A stretch of 64,000 nt of DNA from Nitratireductor sp. GISD-1A_MAKvit (GTDB taxonomy: Bacteria > Pseudomonadota > Alphaproteobacteria > Rhizobiales > Rhizobiaceae): assembly GCF_040819555.1 (NCBI RefSeq), contig NZ_CP161920.1:1549001-1613000 (forward strand), in the 5' to 3' direction. Shown here one piece after another: positions 27,556-35,225 of this stretch. Made by a program: the position numbers and the translations under genes. The notes under the pieces are model-generated. The model was not told the origin of the DNA. It saw only the letters and a program-made list of their open reading frames with translations, and did not search any database. Positions within the stretch are counted from its first letter, which is position 1. Each line of letters begins with the position of its first letter.

Positions 27556-28449
27556 ATGGCAGCGGTTCCTTTTGATCAGCTCGAGGGCTTTATCTGGCTC
27601 AATGGTGAATTCGTCAAATGGGCGGACGCCAAAATTCACGTACTGAGCCACGGTTTGCACTATGCAAGCGCCGTTTTCGAGGGCGAGCGGGCCTATGGCG
27701 GCGAGATCTTCAAGCTTACCGAGCACACCGAGCGTCTGCACGAATCGGCACGTATTCTTGGTTTCACCATTCCCTGGTCTGTCGAAGAGATCGACGATGC
27801 ATGCCGTGAGCTTCTGGCGCGACAGGGCTATGCCGATGCCTATGTCCGGCCGATCGCCTGGCGTGGAAGCGAGATGATGGGCGTCTCGGCCCAGTCCAAC
27901 CGTATCAATCTTGCCATCGCCATCTGGCAGTGGCCCAGCTATTTCGACCCCGAGCAGCGCCTGAAGGGGATCCGCCTCGATATGGCGGAGTATCGCCGGC
28001 CGGATCCGCGCACGGCGCCCTCCAGATCCAAGGCCGCCGGTCTCTACATGATCTGCACGCTGTCCAAACATGCTGCCGAGGCAAAGGGCTATGCGGATGC
28101 CCTGATGCTCGACTGGCGCGGTCAGGTCGCCGAGGCAACCGGTGCCAACGTCTTCTTCGTCAAGGATGGTGTTCTCCACACACCGCTTCCCGACTGTTTT
28201 CTTGATGGAATCACGAGGCGTACGGTGATTGAACTCGCGCGCCGCCGCGGCATCGAAGTGGTCGAACGTGCGATCATGCCCGAGGAAATGGAAAATTTCG
28301 AACAGTGCTTTCTGTGCGGCACGGCAGCCGAGGTCACACCGGTCTCCGAGATCGGTCCCTATCGCTTCGAAGTGGGGGAAATCACGCGCTCGCTCATGAA
28401 TGACTATGCCAATGAGGTTCGCCCCGAACTGCGTGTGGCTGCCCAGTAA
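27556..28449 (+). CDS. ilvE: Branched-chain amino acid aminotransferase
   Basis: A 297-aa class-IV PLP aminotransferase that makes Ile, Leu and Val from the keto acids with glutamate. HVLSHGLHYASAVFEGERAY, PIAWRGSEMMGVSA, the PLP-Lys region SRSKAAGLYMICTLSKHAA and FLCGTAAEVTPVSEIGPY are all present. A GGAGAGG ribosome-binding site precedes ATG 27556. Its ~190-nt leader and the palindrome upstream suggest control by the divergent MarR regulator. Confidence 0.95.
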   Translation: MAAVPFDQLEGFIWLNGEFVKWADAKIHVLSHGLHYASAVFEGERAYGGEIFKLTEHTERLHESARILGFTIPWSVEEIDDACRELLARQGYADAYVRPIAWRGSEMMGVSAQSNRINLAIAIWQWPSYFDPEQRLKGIRLDMAEYRRPDPRTAPSRSKAAGLYMICTLSKHAAEAKGYADALMLDWRGQVAEATGANVFFVKDGVLHTPLPDCFLDGITRRTVIELARRRGIEVVERAIMPEEMENFEQCFLCGTAAEVTPVSEIGPYRFEVGEITRSLMNDYANEVRPELRVAAQ

Positions 28450-28531
28450 CAGGGTGCATCCCACGGTTGTTCGCGGCCAATATTCACAGCCTGCTGTTTG
28501 ACATGAGAGCAATTCGCGTTTTCATGGGGCG

Positions 28532-28567
28532 CCGGTCCTTGTAGGCCGGCTCTACAAGAGGGACCGG
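28532..28567 (+). promoter_or_regulatory. Leader hairpin covering the ribosome-binding site
   Basis: CCGGTCC-TTGTAG pairs with CTACAA-(GAG)-GGACCGG: 13 bp with one 3-nt bulge and a 7-nt loop. The right arm contains the only Shine-Dalgarno-like sequence (GAGGGA) for the ATG at 28570, so the stem would hide it. Confidence 0.55.
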
Positions 28568-28569
28568 AT

Positions 28570-28845
28570 ATGGAAGCTCTCCTTCCAATTGTCGTACAGG
28601 CGGTAACAGGTGTTCTTGGTGGCGAGGCCATTGGCTCCGTCGTCAAAAAGGCCGCAATGGGCCATGGGGTCAAGATCCTGACAGGCATTATCGGCGGTGT
28701 CGGCGGTGGTGCACTTCTGTCGGGCATGGGCGGCGATGCCAGCGCGCTGAGTGGCCTGCTTGGAGATGCCGTGGGCGGAGCCGTCGGTGGCGGTGTGCTC
28801 ACAGGCGTTGTCGGCGCTGTTATGGGCGCGATGAACAAGAGCTGA
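28570..28845 (+). CDS. Small glycine-rich hydrophobic protein (91 aa)
   Basis: MEALLPIVVQAVTGVLGGEA opens a sequence with over 25 percent Gly, including IIGGVGGGALLSGMGG and VGGAVGGGVLTGVVGAVMGA. Gly-zipper-like repeats (GxxxG) suggest tight helix packing in a membrane. Proteins like this are annotated only as hypothetical in rhizobia. It is a single-gene unit with a structured leader and a strong terminator. Function unknown. Confidence 0.7.
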   Translation: MEALLPIVVQAVTGVLGGEAIGSVVKKAAMGHGVKILTGIIGGVGGGALLSGMGGDASALSGLLGDAVGGAVGGGVLTGVVGAVMGAMNKS

Positions 28846-28862
28846 GTTTCAGCAAATTCCGG

Positions 28863-28890
28863 AGCGGGCGTCTGGCGGAAGACGCCCGCT
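28863..28890 (+). terminator. Terminator after the glycine-rich gene
   Basis: AGCGGGCGTCT and AGACGCCCGCT form a perfect 11-bp stem with the 6-nt loop GGCGGA, followed by TCGCATTTT. Confidence 0.75.
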
Positions 28891-28935
28891 TCGCATTTTC
28901 GCGATATGTTCGTGAACGCAGACAGGTGGCGTGCT

Positions 28936-29577
28936 TTGAGCAATCTTCGGGCCGGCGTCATTCCCGTGACGCCATTTCAGCAAAACTGCACGATCCTCTT
29001 CGACCAGGAAGAGAAGCGGGGCGTCGTTGTCGATCCGGGTGGCGAGGTGGACCGCATCAGGGCGGCGATCGCCGACAATGAGATCGCGGTGGAGGCAATC
29101 TGGCTCACCCACGGCCATATCGACCACGCCGGCGGGGCGATGGAGCTCAAGGAAGCGTTGGGCGTACCACTTCTCGGACCCCACGAAGACGACCGTGATC
29201 TGCTCGAAAACCTCGAAAATCAGGCGCGTATGTTCGGCCTCGATCAGGCCGTGCTGAACGTAACGCCGGACCGGTTCCTGACCGAAGGCGAAACCGTGTC
29301 CTTCGCCGGCCATGTTTTCGAGGTGTTGCATTGTCCGGGCCATGCGCCGGGTCATGTGGTGTTCTTCAATCGCGAAGCCCGCTTTGCGCATGTTGGTGAC
29401 GTGCTTTTCAGCGGATCGGTGGGGCGCACGGACCTGCCGGGTGGGGATCACGATGCATTGATCCGCTCCATCAGGGAAAAGCTGCTGCCTCTCGGCGATG
29501 ATGTCGGGTTTCTGTGTGGGCATGGCCCCGGCGGACGTTTTGGCGATGAGAGGCGCACAAATCCGTTCCTGAAGTGA
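28936..29577 (+). CDS. MBL-fold metallo-hydrolase (glyoxalase II-like)
   Basis: A 213-aa YcbL-type enzyme. THGHIDHAGG is the metal-binding HxHxDH motif, with further ligands in HCPGHAPGHVVF, HVGDVLFSGSVGRTDLPG and LCGHGPGG. The family hydrolyses S-lactoylglutathione-like thioesters. The TTG at 28936 (SNLRAGVIPVTPFQQNC) has AGGTGG 5 nt upstream and fits the family N-terminus; ATG 28906 in the same frame is the alternative start. Confidence 0.9.
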   Translation: MSNLRAGVIPVTPFQQNCTILFDQEEKRGVVVDPGGEVDRIRAAIADNEIAVEAIWLTHGHIDHAGGAMELKEALGVPLLGPHEDDRDLLENLENQARMFGLDQAVLNVTPDRFLTEGETVSFAGHVFEVLHCPGHAPGHVVFFNREARFAHVGDVLFSGSVGRTDLPGGDHDALIRSIREKLLPLGDDVGFLCGHGPGGRFGDERRTNPFLK

Positions 29578-29845
29578 TCGTCTCCGATGGCGCCCGCCAT
29601 TCTTCGCCTTCGCAAGCCTGTGTATGCGTGAAATCCTGAATTGACTCCCGCTCTCAGACTCAACTAATGGTAGATTGTTACGCGAAACAGGCGAAATGTT
29701 GTGCGCTTTGTCTGCGTTCCTGGCAGTCAGTTGGTTTGTGAAGTACCGGCCACGCGTTTCTTGCCTGTGCCGCGTGTGAGGACCGGTCCTGTTTCATTGT
29801 CAGTCTGGGGCCTGTTTGCCAGCCCCGTCAAATTTTCATGAAGAA
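29578..29845. other. Gene-free spacer between two convergent units
   Basis: No coding sequence or strong dyad is seen. The sequence is less GC-rich than the surroundings around 29640-29720. Confidence 0.3.
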
Positions 29846-29866
29846 AGGCCGGGCACTGCCCGGCCT
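29846..29866 (-). terminator. Terminator of the BA14K gene
   Basis: AGGCCGGGCA and TGCCCGGCCT are perfect 10-bp arms around a single C (the effective loop is GCACTGC minus its closing pairs). On the minus strand the stem is followed by TTTCTTC. Confidence 0.7.
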
Positions 29867-29890
29867 ATTTCATGTTCGGCGTGTTGCCAG

Positions 29891-30331
29891 CTAGCGTGGC
29901 TGGCAGAAATGACGCTGACCGTCGTAGCCCATGAATGTTCCCGTCCGCCCGTCGAAACTGCGGTAGCGGTTGGCGCAGTATCGGAACCATTCGCGGGACC
30001 AGGGTTCCATCGTTGCCCGATACCGGACCGGCTGTTCGCGATAAGCCGGGCGCGCCGGATACCGGTCGTGGTACACCGGACGCGTGGGATATTCGGGCCG
30101 ATAGTGGCGCGGGTAGGGAGGGTCGATATACACACGCTCGTCACCGCGCTGCGATTCCGAGAGCAGACCGCCCACAATGGCCCCGGCCGCGAGACCGAGA
30201 ACGCCCGCGGCGATCATGTCGGAATTGTCAACGCGCCGGTGCCTGTGGCCGGCATCGGCAGTCGAGATTGCTCCGAGCGTGGTTGCAGCAATGGCGAGCG
30301 AAAGTACGCCCGTTCTCAGGAAGCTTTTCAT
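29891..30331 (-). CDS. BA14K family protein
   Basis: A 146-aa exported protein. The signal peptide (MKSFLRTGVLSLAIAATTLG, cleaved near ADA) is followed by a Gly-zipper helix (MIAAGVLGLAAGAIVGGLL), a Tyr/Pro/Arg-rich linker (YPRHYRPEYPTRPVYHDRYP), and the BA14K module WFRYCANRYRSFDGRTGTFM ending in GYDGQRHFC. BA14K proteins are immunoreactive, lectin-like surface proteins known from Brucella and common in rhizobia. A second copy lies at 43.2 kb. Confidence 0.88.
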   Translation of the reverse strand: MKSFLRTGVLSLAIAATTLGAISTADAGHRHRRVDNSDMIAAGVLGLAAGAIVGGLLSESQRGDERVYIDPPYPRHYRPEYPTRPVYHDRYPARPAYREQPVRYRATMEPWSREWFRYCANRYRSFDGRTGTFMGYDGQRHFCQPR

Positions 30332-30789
30332 GGCAAACCTCTTCACTGTTCAGACCGCGGTGTTGGGGGAAGGCGCGGTTTTCGCAGCCCTTTTAGCGAG
30401 CCGCAGCTGAATGGCAGCTGAATGACCGGCCATGCCTCGCGTGGTGAAGCGGAGGAGCCGGATTGCGGTTTCAGGCGGGAAGCGGTTTGAGGCGAGTAGC
30501 TGTCCGGCCCGGGAGGGCATTGGCCGCAAGCGGCAATGAGGTCGATGTCTCCAGGCTGGCAGCACGCAAGATCGCCTCCGCTCCAGCCTTACGATGGAGC
30601 GGAGCGAATTTGAGCGCCGGATGCTGCCCATCAGGCATTTCCGGCACGGTTCCTGTTCGACAAAGCCTCATCCTAAGGGGCTGCTCGCCCGAACATCCAG
30701 GTGGGGCTGATAACCTGCCGAACTGCGGGCCTGCCCGTTGGGGCAGGCCGATATGGGCGCGTCACCGGGCGCCGCATGACGGATTCAGA
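30332..30789. other. 458-bp stretch without a recognised gene
   Basis: No convincing coding sequence. GGCCTGCCC-GTTG-GGGCAGGCC (30728-30749) is a perfect 9-bp hairpin located past the end of the first cold-shock gene and may stabilise or end its transcript, although no T-run follows. Confidence 0.4.
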
Positions 30790-31002
30790 TCACTCGATTT
30801 CCAGATTGACGGCCTTCGGGCCTTTGCCACGCTTGTCCGGCTCGGTCTCGAATTTGACTTTCTGCCCGTCCTCTAGGCCCGTCAGGCCGGAAGCCTGAAC
30901 GGCTGAAATGTGAACAAACACGTCCTTCTCGCCATCGTCCGGGGTGATGAACCCGTAACCCTTGGCCTGGTTGAAGAACTTGACGGTACCACTCTGCGAC
31001 AT
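30790..31002 (-). CDS. Cold-shock protein (CspA family)
   Basis: A 70-aa single cold-shock domain that binds single-stranded RNA and DNA. RNP1 is KGYGFITP and RNP2 is VFVHISAV. The rest ([20 protein letters not shown]) fits the five-stranded barrel. A hairpin presenting the Shine-Dalgarno sequence lies just upstream. The paralogue at 31413-31625 is transcribed in the same direction, 410 bp upstream, and has its own terminator, so the two are separate units. Confidence 0.95.
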   Translation of the reverse strand: MSQSGTVKFFNQAKGYGFITPDDGEKDVFVHISAVQASGLTGLEDGQKVKFETEPDKRGKGPKAVNLEIE

Positions 31003-31007
31003 AGGAA

Positions 31008-31021
31008 GGAGTCCTTTCTCC
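31008..31021 (-). promoter_or_regulatory. Small hairpin with the Shine-Dalgarno sequence in its loop
   Basis: In the mRNA, GGAG-AAAGGA-CTCC places AAGGA in a 6-nt loop closed by 4 bp, ending 5 nt before the start codon of the cold-shock gene. The second cold-shock gene has the same arrangement with a longer stem. Confidence 0.45.
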
Positions 31022-31361
31022 CTTTATGCTGGTTTCGGCGGGCCAACCTCTTGACGGGTTTTCGCCCATGGCGTCATCGGTCGTTTACTGGGGGAGAAGA
31101 AACAGTCAGCATCGCGCCAGTATGGGGAGGGGCGGTGGTTGTGTGCTGCTGCCATTGCAAACACCTCTCCCTCTTGAAACAGTGCGACGTCCGGAATGAG
31201 GGAAACCCTCAGTCGGGGCATGCTATTCCAGTCTCCGGGCCGGCAAATGCCCGAATGGCAGGGAGCTTCCCCGATTTTTTTGAGCGTATCAAGATATAGT
31301 TTTATGAAGAATGCGAATTGAACCGGTATGTTTGAATGCAATTCCTGCGGGCAAACAAAAA
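31022..31361. other. 340-bp region upstream of the first cold-shock gene
   Basis: No gene is seen. It should contain the promoter and the long 5' leader usual for cold-shock mRNAs. The part near 31270-31340 is AT-rich. Confidence 0.4.
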
Positions 31362-31385
31362 AGCGCGGCGTTCGCACGCCGCGCT
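31362..31385 (-). terminator. Terminator of the second cold-shock gene
   Basis: AGCGCGGCG and CGCCGCGCT form a perfect 9-bp stem with loop TTCGCA (as read on plus). On the minus strand it runs into TTTTTTGTTTG. Confidence 0.9.
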
Positions 31386-31412
31386 CTAAACTGGCTTGGT
31401 GGCGTCTGCCGC

Positions 31413-31625
31413 TCAGATTGCGCTGAGGTTGACTGCCTTGGGGCCTTTACCCATCCTGTCGGGCTCGACCTCGAATGAAACCTGCTGACCATCGTTGAGG
31501 GTGGTCATGCCCGAGCGCTCGACCGCCGAGATGTGAACGAAGACGTCCTTCGAGCCATCCTCCGGGGTGATGAAGCCGAAGCCCTTGCTGGAATTGAAGA
31601 ATTTAACGGTGCCGGTCTGGGCCAT
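31413..31625 (-). CDS. Cold-shock protein (CspA family), second copy
   Basis: A 70-aa cold-shock domain with KGFGFITP (RNP1) and VFVHISAV (RNP2), about 70 percent like its neighbour by eye. The start at ATG 31625 ([15 protein letters not shown]) gives the family length; AAGGAG lies upstream within a hairpin loop. It ends at a strong terminator. Tandem copies probably differ in expression rather than in function. Confidence 0.95.
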   Translation of the reverse strand: MAQTGTVKFFNSSKGFGFITPEDGSKDVFVHISAVERSGMTTLNDGQQVSFEVEPDRMGKGPKAVNLSAI

Positions 31626-31626
31626 G

Positions 31627-31643
31627 GGGAAACTCCTTTTCCC
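31627..31643 (-). promoter_or_regulatory. Hairpin presenting the Shine-Dalgarno sequence in its loop
   Basis: In the mRNA, GGGAAA-AGGAG-TTTCCC is a 6-bp stem whose whole loop is the ribosome-binding site. It ends one base before the ATG. A weak stem at this place could act as a temperature-sensitive translation switch. Confidence 0.5.
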
Positions 31644-32034
31644 TTGGATAAGTCGCGCCTGCGCAACGTGCACAGGTTAGCGGTGGTTCGAGAGTTTGAA
31701 GAAAATCGGGGAAAGGGGCCGTCCAAATCATAAAGCGTCCAGTCTCCGGGTCTGCAATCACCCGAGCGCGGAGAATCTATTGCACGAATGAGAAAAGCCT
31801 ACAAGTCTATCAAACGTAGCCTTTTTGCTATCTTTACGCCGCCGTGCTGCGGCCGGTTTCGCATCTGTGGGATGAGCCGATTGCAGGATGGGTGTGTCTT
31901 CGGCCTGCCTGTCACAGGCGGCCGGTCGCTGTCCTGGTGAACGTGTTCTTGTCATCACACTGGCGGAGTTTCAGGGCAGGGCCTTCGTCCTTCGCCCGTC
32001 ACCTCGGACGTTTATCGGCGACCGTTGCGCAGCA
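31644..32034. other. 391-bp region between cold-shock gene and DUF1284 gene
   Basis: No gene recognised. It must hold the promoter and leader of the second cold-shock gene. A tract near 31790-31830 (CTACAAGTCTATCAAACGTA) is AT-rich and is the likeliest promoter area. Confidence 0.35.
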
Positions 32035-32505
32035 TCAGCGAACTCTGGCCGGAACGCTTGATGGCCGTGGTGGATCCTCAGCATCCCCAAGTCTGCTTTC
32101 GGTGTAGGCGTTGTCGGCAATGCGGGTGCACAGGGATTGCCACTCGCAACCAAGACACGCCTGTCGGGTCTTGCCTTCGGCAAAGGCGGAGCGCATTCGG
32201 GTGATGAGCTTTCGGTCCGGGTGCAGAAGGCGGCCCGTCTCGACTGACAGGTCCAGCCAGCGAGAAAGCGCGGTTGCCGCGCGCGCATCCCGTTTTTTCA
32301 CGCGGGCTTCCAGGCAGTGGGGCTGTGGCTGTTCGTTCAGGAGCGGACGACATATGTCGTCGGGTCCTTCAACCACAAGCAGGCTCTCGCCTGCGTTGAG
32401 GCGCGAGACGATCCTGTCGAAATTTGCCGTGAAGGCGGGGCTGTAGCCCCGCCCGACATAAGTGAGCATGCACAGAAGGTGATGCGCACGCAGTCGAACC
32501 GTCAT
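32035..32505 (-). CDS. DUF1284 domain-containing protein
   Basis: A 156-aa Cys/His-rich protein. TVRLRAHHLLCMLTYVGRGY, the FTANFDRIVSRLNAGESLLV region and the Cys-bearing EGPDDICRPLL mark DUF1284, while QACLGCEWQSLC near the C-terminus looks like a metal or Fe-S site. The start at 32505 overlaps the bioY stop by 4 nt, so it is made together with the biotin transporter; this pairing is common in rhizobia. Its role in biotin or metal handling is unproven. Confidence 0.85.
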   Translation of the reverse strand: MTVRLRAHHLLCMLTYVGRGYSPAFTANFDRIVSRLNAGESLLVVEGPDDICRPLLNEQPQPHCLEARVKKRDARAATALSRWLDLSVETGRLLHPDRKLITRMRSAFAEGKTRQACLGCEWQSLCTRIADNAYTESRLGDAEDPPRPSSVPARVR

Positions 32506-33107
32506 TTCGGATCGCTGCGCTTTGCAAGCCGCGAGAGCGCTACCAGAGAGGCCGCTCCCAGTGCGGATTTGAGAATGGCTCCGACGATAAAGGGGGCAAC
32601 CCCAAGCAGGAATGCTTTTTCCGTGCCGATCATGCCGGCAAGCCAGATGCCGCCCATGGCAAGGCACAGTCCGTTTGCCGCGAGCATGGAGCCGAAGGCG
32701 AGAAGCGGGCGCTGGGCGTTCCATCCGCGATCAGCCAGAAGGCCGACAAGGCAGGCCATGAGCGGGAAGGACGCGAGGTAGCCACCGGTCGGACCGGCGA
32801 AGTGCGCAAGGCCTCCGGCTCCGCCGGCCAGAACCGGCAGGCCCATCATGGCCTCGCCCAGCCATGCAAGGACAGTCAACGTCCCGAGCCGCGCCCCATA
32901 GAGCGCACCGATCATGGCGATTGCGAAAGTCTGCATGGTCACCGGGACAGGCACCATGGGCACTTCAATGCGCGAGGAGAGCGCCAGAGCCAGTGTGCCA
33001 ATCACCACTGCGCCGACCCTGAAGGCAAGCGACTTCTGGTCAAGCTGCAGGACGCCTGCAGTGGCGATCAGGCCGGGGTTTTGCAGGGAGACAGAACCTT
33101 GTGACAT
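32502..33107 (-). CDS. bioY: Biotin transporter substrate-binding subunit BioY
   Basis: A 201-aa S component of the ECF-type biotin transporter with six hydrophobic helices. VPMVPVPVTMQTFAIAMIGA, GGAGGLAHFAGPTGGYLASF and the LGVAPFIVGAILKSALGAA region are signature blocks. No bioM or bioN genes are adjacent, so it either works alone or borrows energising subunits encoded elsewhere. A BioR box (TTATAGATAA) lies 16 bp upstream of its start, which predicts repression by the neighbouring regulator when biotin is plentiful. Confidence 0.95.
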   Translation of the reverse strand: MSQGSVSLQNPGLIATAGVLQLDQKSLAFRVGAVVIGTLALALSSRIEVPMVPVPVTMQTFAIAMIGALYGARLGTLTVLAWLGEAMMGLPVLAGGAGGLAHFAGPTGGYLASFPLMACLVGLLADRGWNAQRPLLAFGSMLAANGLCLAMGGIWLAGMIGTEKAFLLGVAPFIVGAILKSALGAASLVALSRLAKRSDPK

Positions 33108-33122
33108 TTCGCACCTTTTAAA

Positions 33123-33132
33123 TTATAGATAA
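33123..33132. promoter_or_regulatory. BioR box upstream of bioY
   Basis: TTATAGATAA matches the palindromic TTATMKATAA-type site described for alphaproteobacterial BioR. It is within the AT-rich bioY promoter and identical to the second box at 33975-33984. Confidence 0.8.
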
Positions 33133-33306
33133 TTTTTTATATTGATCTATTATTGAACCCATATTCGCCTGGCTTTGGCAAGAGGGTGTGTGAAAACTCT
33201 CCCTGTCCATCAGCTACAGAACGCATGAACGTGGCAGCGTCGGGAAGGCGCGCGAAGCTTTTGGGGCCGTAACCGCCCGGTCTGGACACGAAGATCCCGT
33301 GGCGGA

Positions 33307-33972
33307 TCAGCCCTCGATCACAAAGGCCTTGCGCTGTTTGCCGGATGCCGTTTCGACCGGCTTGTGTCCGATCCATTGCACATGCCGGGCCAGAACGGCA
33401 CATGCCGCGTCAGTCTCTCCCCGCCGCAGGTGTTCGAGGATCGTACGATGATCGCGATCCGTGCGCGTTTCCCAGTTGGAGCGCCATGCAGAGAACAGAA
33501 AGCGTGCGCTCGCTGCATGCAGATCGTCAATGGCGGCAAGCAGGCGGGGCATGCCGCACGGGGCCGCGAGAAGCCGGTGGAAGCGGCGGTTTGCCGCTTC
33601 CCATGCCATCACGTCCCGAGCCTGATCGCCCTCCAGGGTCGCCTCTTCAGCCGCCGCGAGGATGGCCGGGGTGAGATGTTGTGCCGCGTTCCGCAGGGCC
33701 AGCACTTCCAGTGCCGCGCGCATCTCCGCCACTTCCCGCACCTGGTTGAGGTCGAAGGCCGCCACACGCACCCCGCGGCGTGGTTCATTCTTCGCCAGCC
33801 CCTGCGCTTCCAGCAGGCGGAATGCCTCGCGCACCGGCACATGGCTTGCCCCGAATTCCTCGGCGATATGATCCTGCCGCAACCGCGCGCCCGGTTCGAG
33901 TTTGCCCGAAACGATGCGGTCGGCCAGCGTGCGGGCAATTTGGGCGGCTTTGGTCTCTTTGCGTGCGTTCAT
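33307..33972 (-). CDS. bioR: GntR-family biotin regulator BioR
   Basis: A 221-aa FadR-type GntR regulator: winged helix (ARTLADRIVSGKLEPGARLR, ASHVPVREAFRLLEAQGLA) plus an all-helical FCD effector domain (EVAEMRAALEVLALRNAAQH). BioR is the alphaproteobacterial repressor of biotin genes. The assignment rests on its place beside bioY and on identical BioR boxes upstream of both genes, its own being directly before the start codon, as expected for autorepression. The region 33108-33306 between it and bioY holds the bioY promoter and no clear gene. Confidence 0.88.
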   Translation of the reverse strand: MNARKETKAAQIARTLADRIVSGKLEPGARLRQDHIAEEFGASHVPVREAFRLLEAQGLAKNEPRRGVRVAAFDLNQVREVAEMRAALEVLALRNAAQHLTPAILAAAEEATLEGDQARDVMAWEAANRRFHRLLAAPCGMPRLLAAIDDLHAASARFLFSAWRSNWETRTDRDHRTILEHLRRGETDAACAVLARHVQWIGHKPVETASGKQRKAFVIEG

Positions 33973-33974
33973 AA

Positions 33975-33984
33975 TTATAGATAA
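33975..33984. promoter_or_regulatory. BioR box upstream of bioR
   Basis: TTATAGATAA starts 3 bp upstream of the bioR start codon. Same sequence as the bioY box; predicts autoregulation. Confidence 0.8.
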
Positions 33985-34054
33985 TTTGGTTTGTGATCTT
34001 TTGTCGAGTGCCGTCCGGCGGTTCTTTTGAGCGGGGCGTGCGGAATTGCGGTGC

Positions 34055-34091
34055 TTGACGGTTTTCTTATATGGGATATTTTCTCAAATAT
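34055..34091 (+). promoter_or_regulatory. Promoter and palindrome at the XRE-cupin start, possibly leaderless
   Basis: TTGACG (34055-34060) and TATTTT (34077-34082) are spaced by 16 bp, which puts transcription start at or within a base or two of the ATG at 34090. ATATTT-TCTC-AAATAT (34076-34091) is a perfect 6-bp-arm dyad overlapping the -10 element and the start codon. This fits an autoregulated, leaderless mRNA. Confidence 0.45.
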
Positions 34092-34662
34092 GGAATCTGG
34101 ATCGCATGGACCCTCAAGCGTTGATCGAGGTATTGCCGAGCGTCTCCGCACACTTCGTCAGGAGCGCGGTTGGACTCTGGAAGACCTTGCCAGTCGCAGC
34201 GGTGTGAGCAGGGCGACCCTTTCGCGACTTGAAAACGCCGAGGTTAGCGCCACTGCCAACGTTCTGGGGAGGCTGTGTCAGGTCTACGGCATAACGCTTT
34301 CACGCTTGATGCATATGGTGGAAGATGACTTCCCGCCATTGGTGCCGCACTCCGCCCAGACGGTGTGGGAAGATGCGAAGTCCGGATTTACCCGCCGGGT
34401 CGTTTCACCTCCGGCCCGCGCGCTGGCCGGTGAGGCGATGGAGGGGGTGCTGAGCCCCGGGGCACAGATCACCTATGAAGGGCCGCCGCGTGCAGGGCTG
34501 GAACACCACCTTGTTTTGCTGGAGGGTGGCTTGCATATCACGGTCGACGGCGCCCCCCACAGGCTCCATCCCGGCGACTGCCTTCGCTATCAGCTTCGCG
34601 GCTCCAGCCGGTTTCAGGCTGATGCGACAGCGGGCGCGCGTTATCTCCTTTTCACGGTGTGA
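34090..34662 (+). CDS. XRE-family regulator with C-terminal cupin domain
   Basis: A 190-aa protein: helix-turn-helix (IAERLRTLRQERGWTLEDLA, SGVSRATLSRLENAEVSATA) followed by a cupin barrel (LEHHLVLLEGGLHITVDGAP, RLHPGDCLRYQLRGSSRFQA). Such regulators bind small ligands in the cupin and usually control an adjacent gene, here a GNAT acetyltransferase whose start overlaps its stop. The ATG at 34090 is preferred to an upstream in-frame start because the promoter abuts it. Confidence 0.88.
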   Translation: MESGSHGPSSVDRGIAERLRTLRQERGWTLEDLASRSGVSRATLSRLENAEVSATANVLGRLCQVYGITLSRLMHMVEDDFPPLVPHSAQTVWEDAKSGFTRRVVSPPARALAGEAMEGVLSPGAQITYEGPPRAGLEHHLVLLEGGLHITVDGAPHRLHPGDCLRYQLRGSSRFQADATAGARYLLFTV

Positions 34663-34664
34663 CC

Positions 34665-35219
34665 ATGCAGAGCGCCGCAACACTTTCCATAGAACGTGTC
34701 GATGCAATCGAAACGCAGCGTCTCCTGCCGGAGCTGGCGGAGCTGCTTTGCGCCTGCGTCCATGGCGGGGCGAGCATTGGTTTCGTATTGCCGTTTGGCA
34801 TGGAGGAGGCCGCGCATTTCTGGCAGGAGAAAATTCTTCCGGCGGTCGGAGCAGGCGGGCGCCTTCTCCTTGTGGCCCGGCAGGGCGGCAGGATTGCGGG
34901 ATCCGTTCAGCTTGTCGTCGACACCCCGGCCAATCAGCCACATCGGGCGGAAGTCTCCAAGCTGCTGGTCAATCCTGCTCTTCGCCGGCAGGGGATTGGT
35001 CGCGCGCTGATGGAGGCGCTCGAAGCCGAGGCGCGCAGCCTCGGCCGTAGCCTCATCACGCTCGACACCCGAACCGGCGACAGCGCCGAGCCGCTTTATG
35101 CGGCGCTCGGCTTTTCCATTGCCGGCATCATTCCCGATTATTGCCGCGATCCGCTTCTCGACCGTCTCGATGCCACCACGGTCATGTACAAGCGGCTCGA
35201 TGATTTTCGGGCGCGCTGA
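34665..35219 (+). CDS. GNAT family N-acetyltransferase
   Basis: A 184-aa acetyltransferase. LLVNPALRRQGIGRALMEAL is the acetyl-CoA pyrophosphate loop, preceded by strand beta-4 (IAGSVQLVVDTPANQ) and followed by ITLDTRTGDSAEPLYAALGF. A GTG at 34659 overlapping the XRE stop is an alternative start two codons upstream. It is co-transcribed with the XRE-cupin regulator, so it is probably the regulated target. Substrate unknown. Confidence 0.88.
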   Translation: MQSAATLSIERVDAIETQRLLPELAELLCACVHGGASIGFVLPFGMEEAAHFWQEKILPAVGAGGRLLLVARQGGRIAGSVQLVVDTPANQPHRAEVSKLLVNPALRRQGIGRALMEALEAEARSLGRSLITLDTRTGDSAEPLYAALGFSIAGIIPDYCRDPLLDRLDATTVMYKRLDDFRAR

Positions 35220-35225
35220 TCCCGC

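Noticed and set aside
33137..33403. An 88-codon minus frame between bioY and bioR
   Set aside because: It overlaps the bioR 3' end and the bioY promoter with no ribosome-binding site; the translation fits no family.
34659..35010. Alternative plus and minus frames over the GNAT gene
   Set aside because: Shadows of the GNAT frame, which carries a full acetyl-CoA motif.
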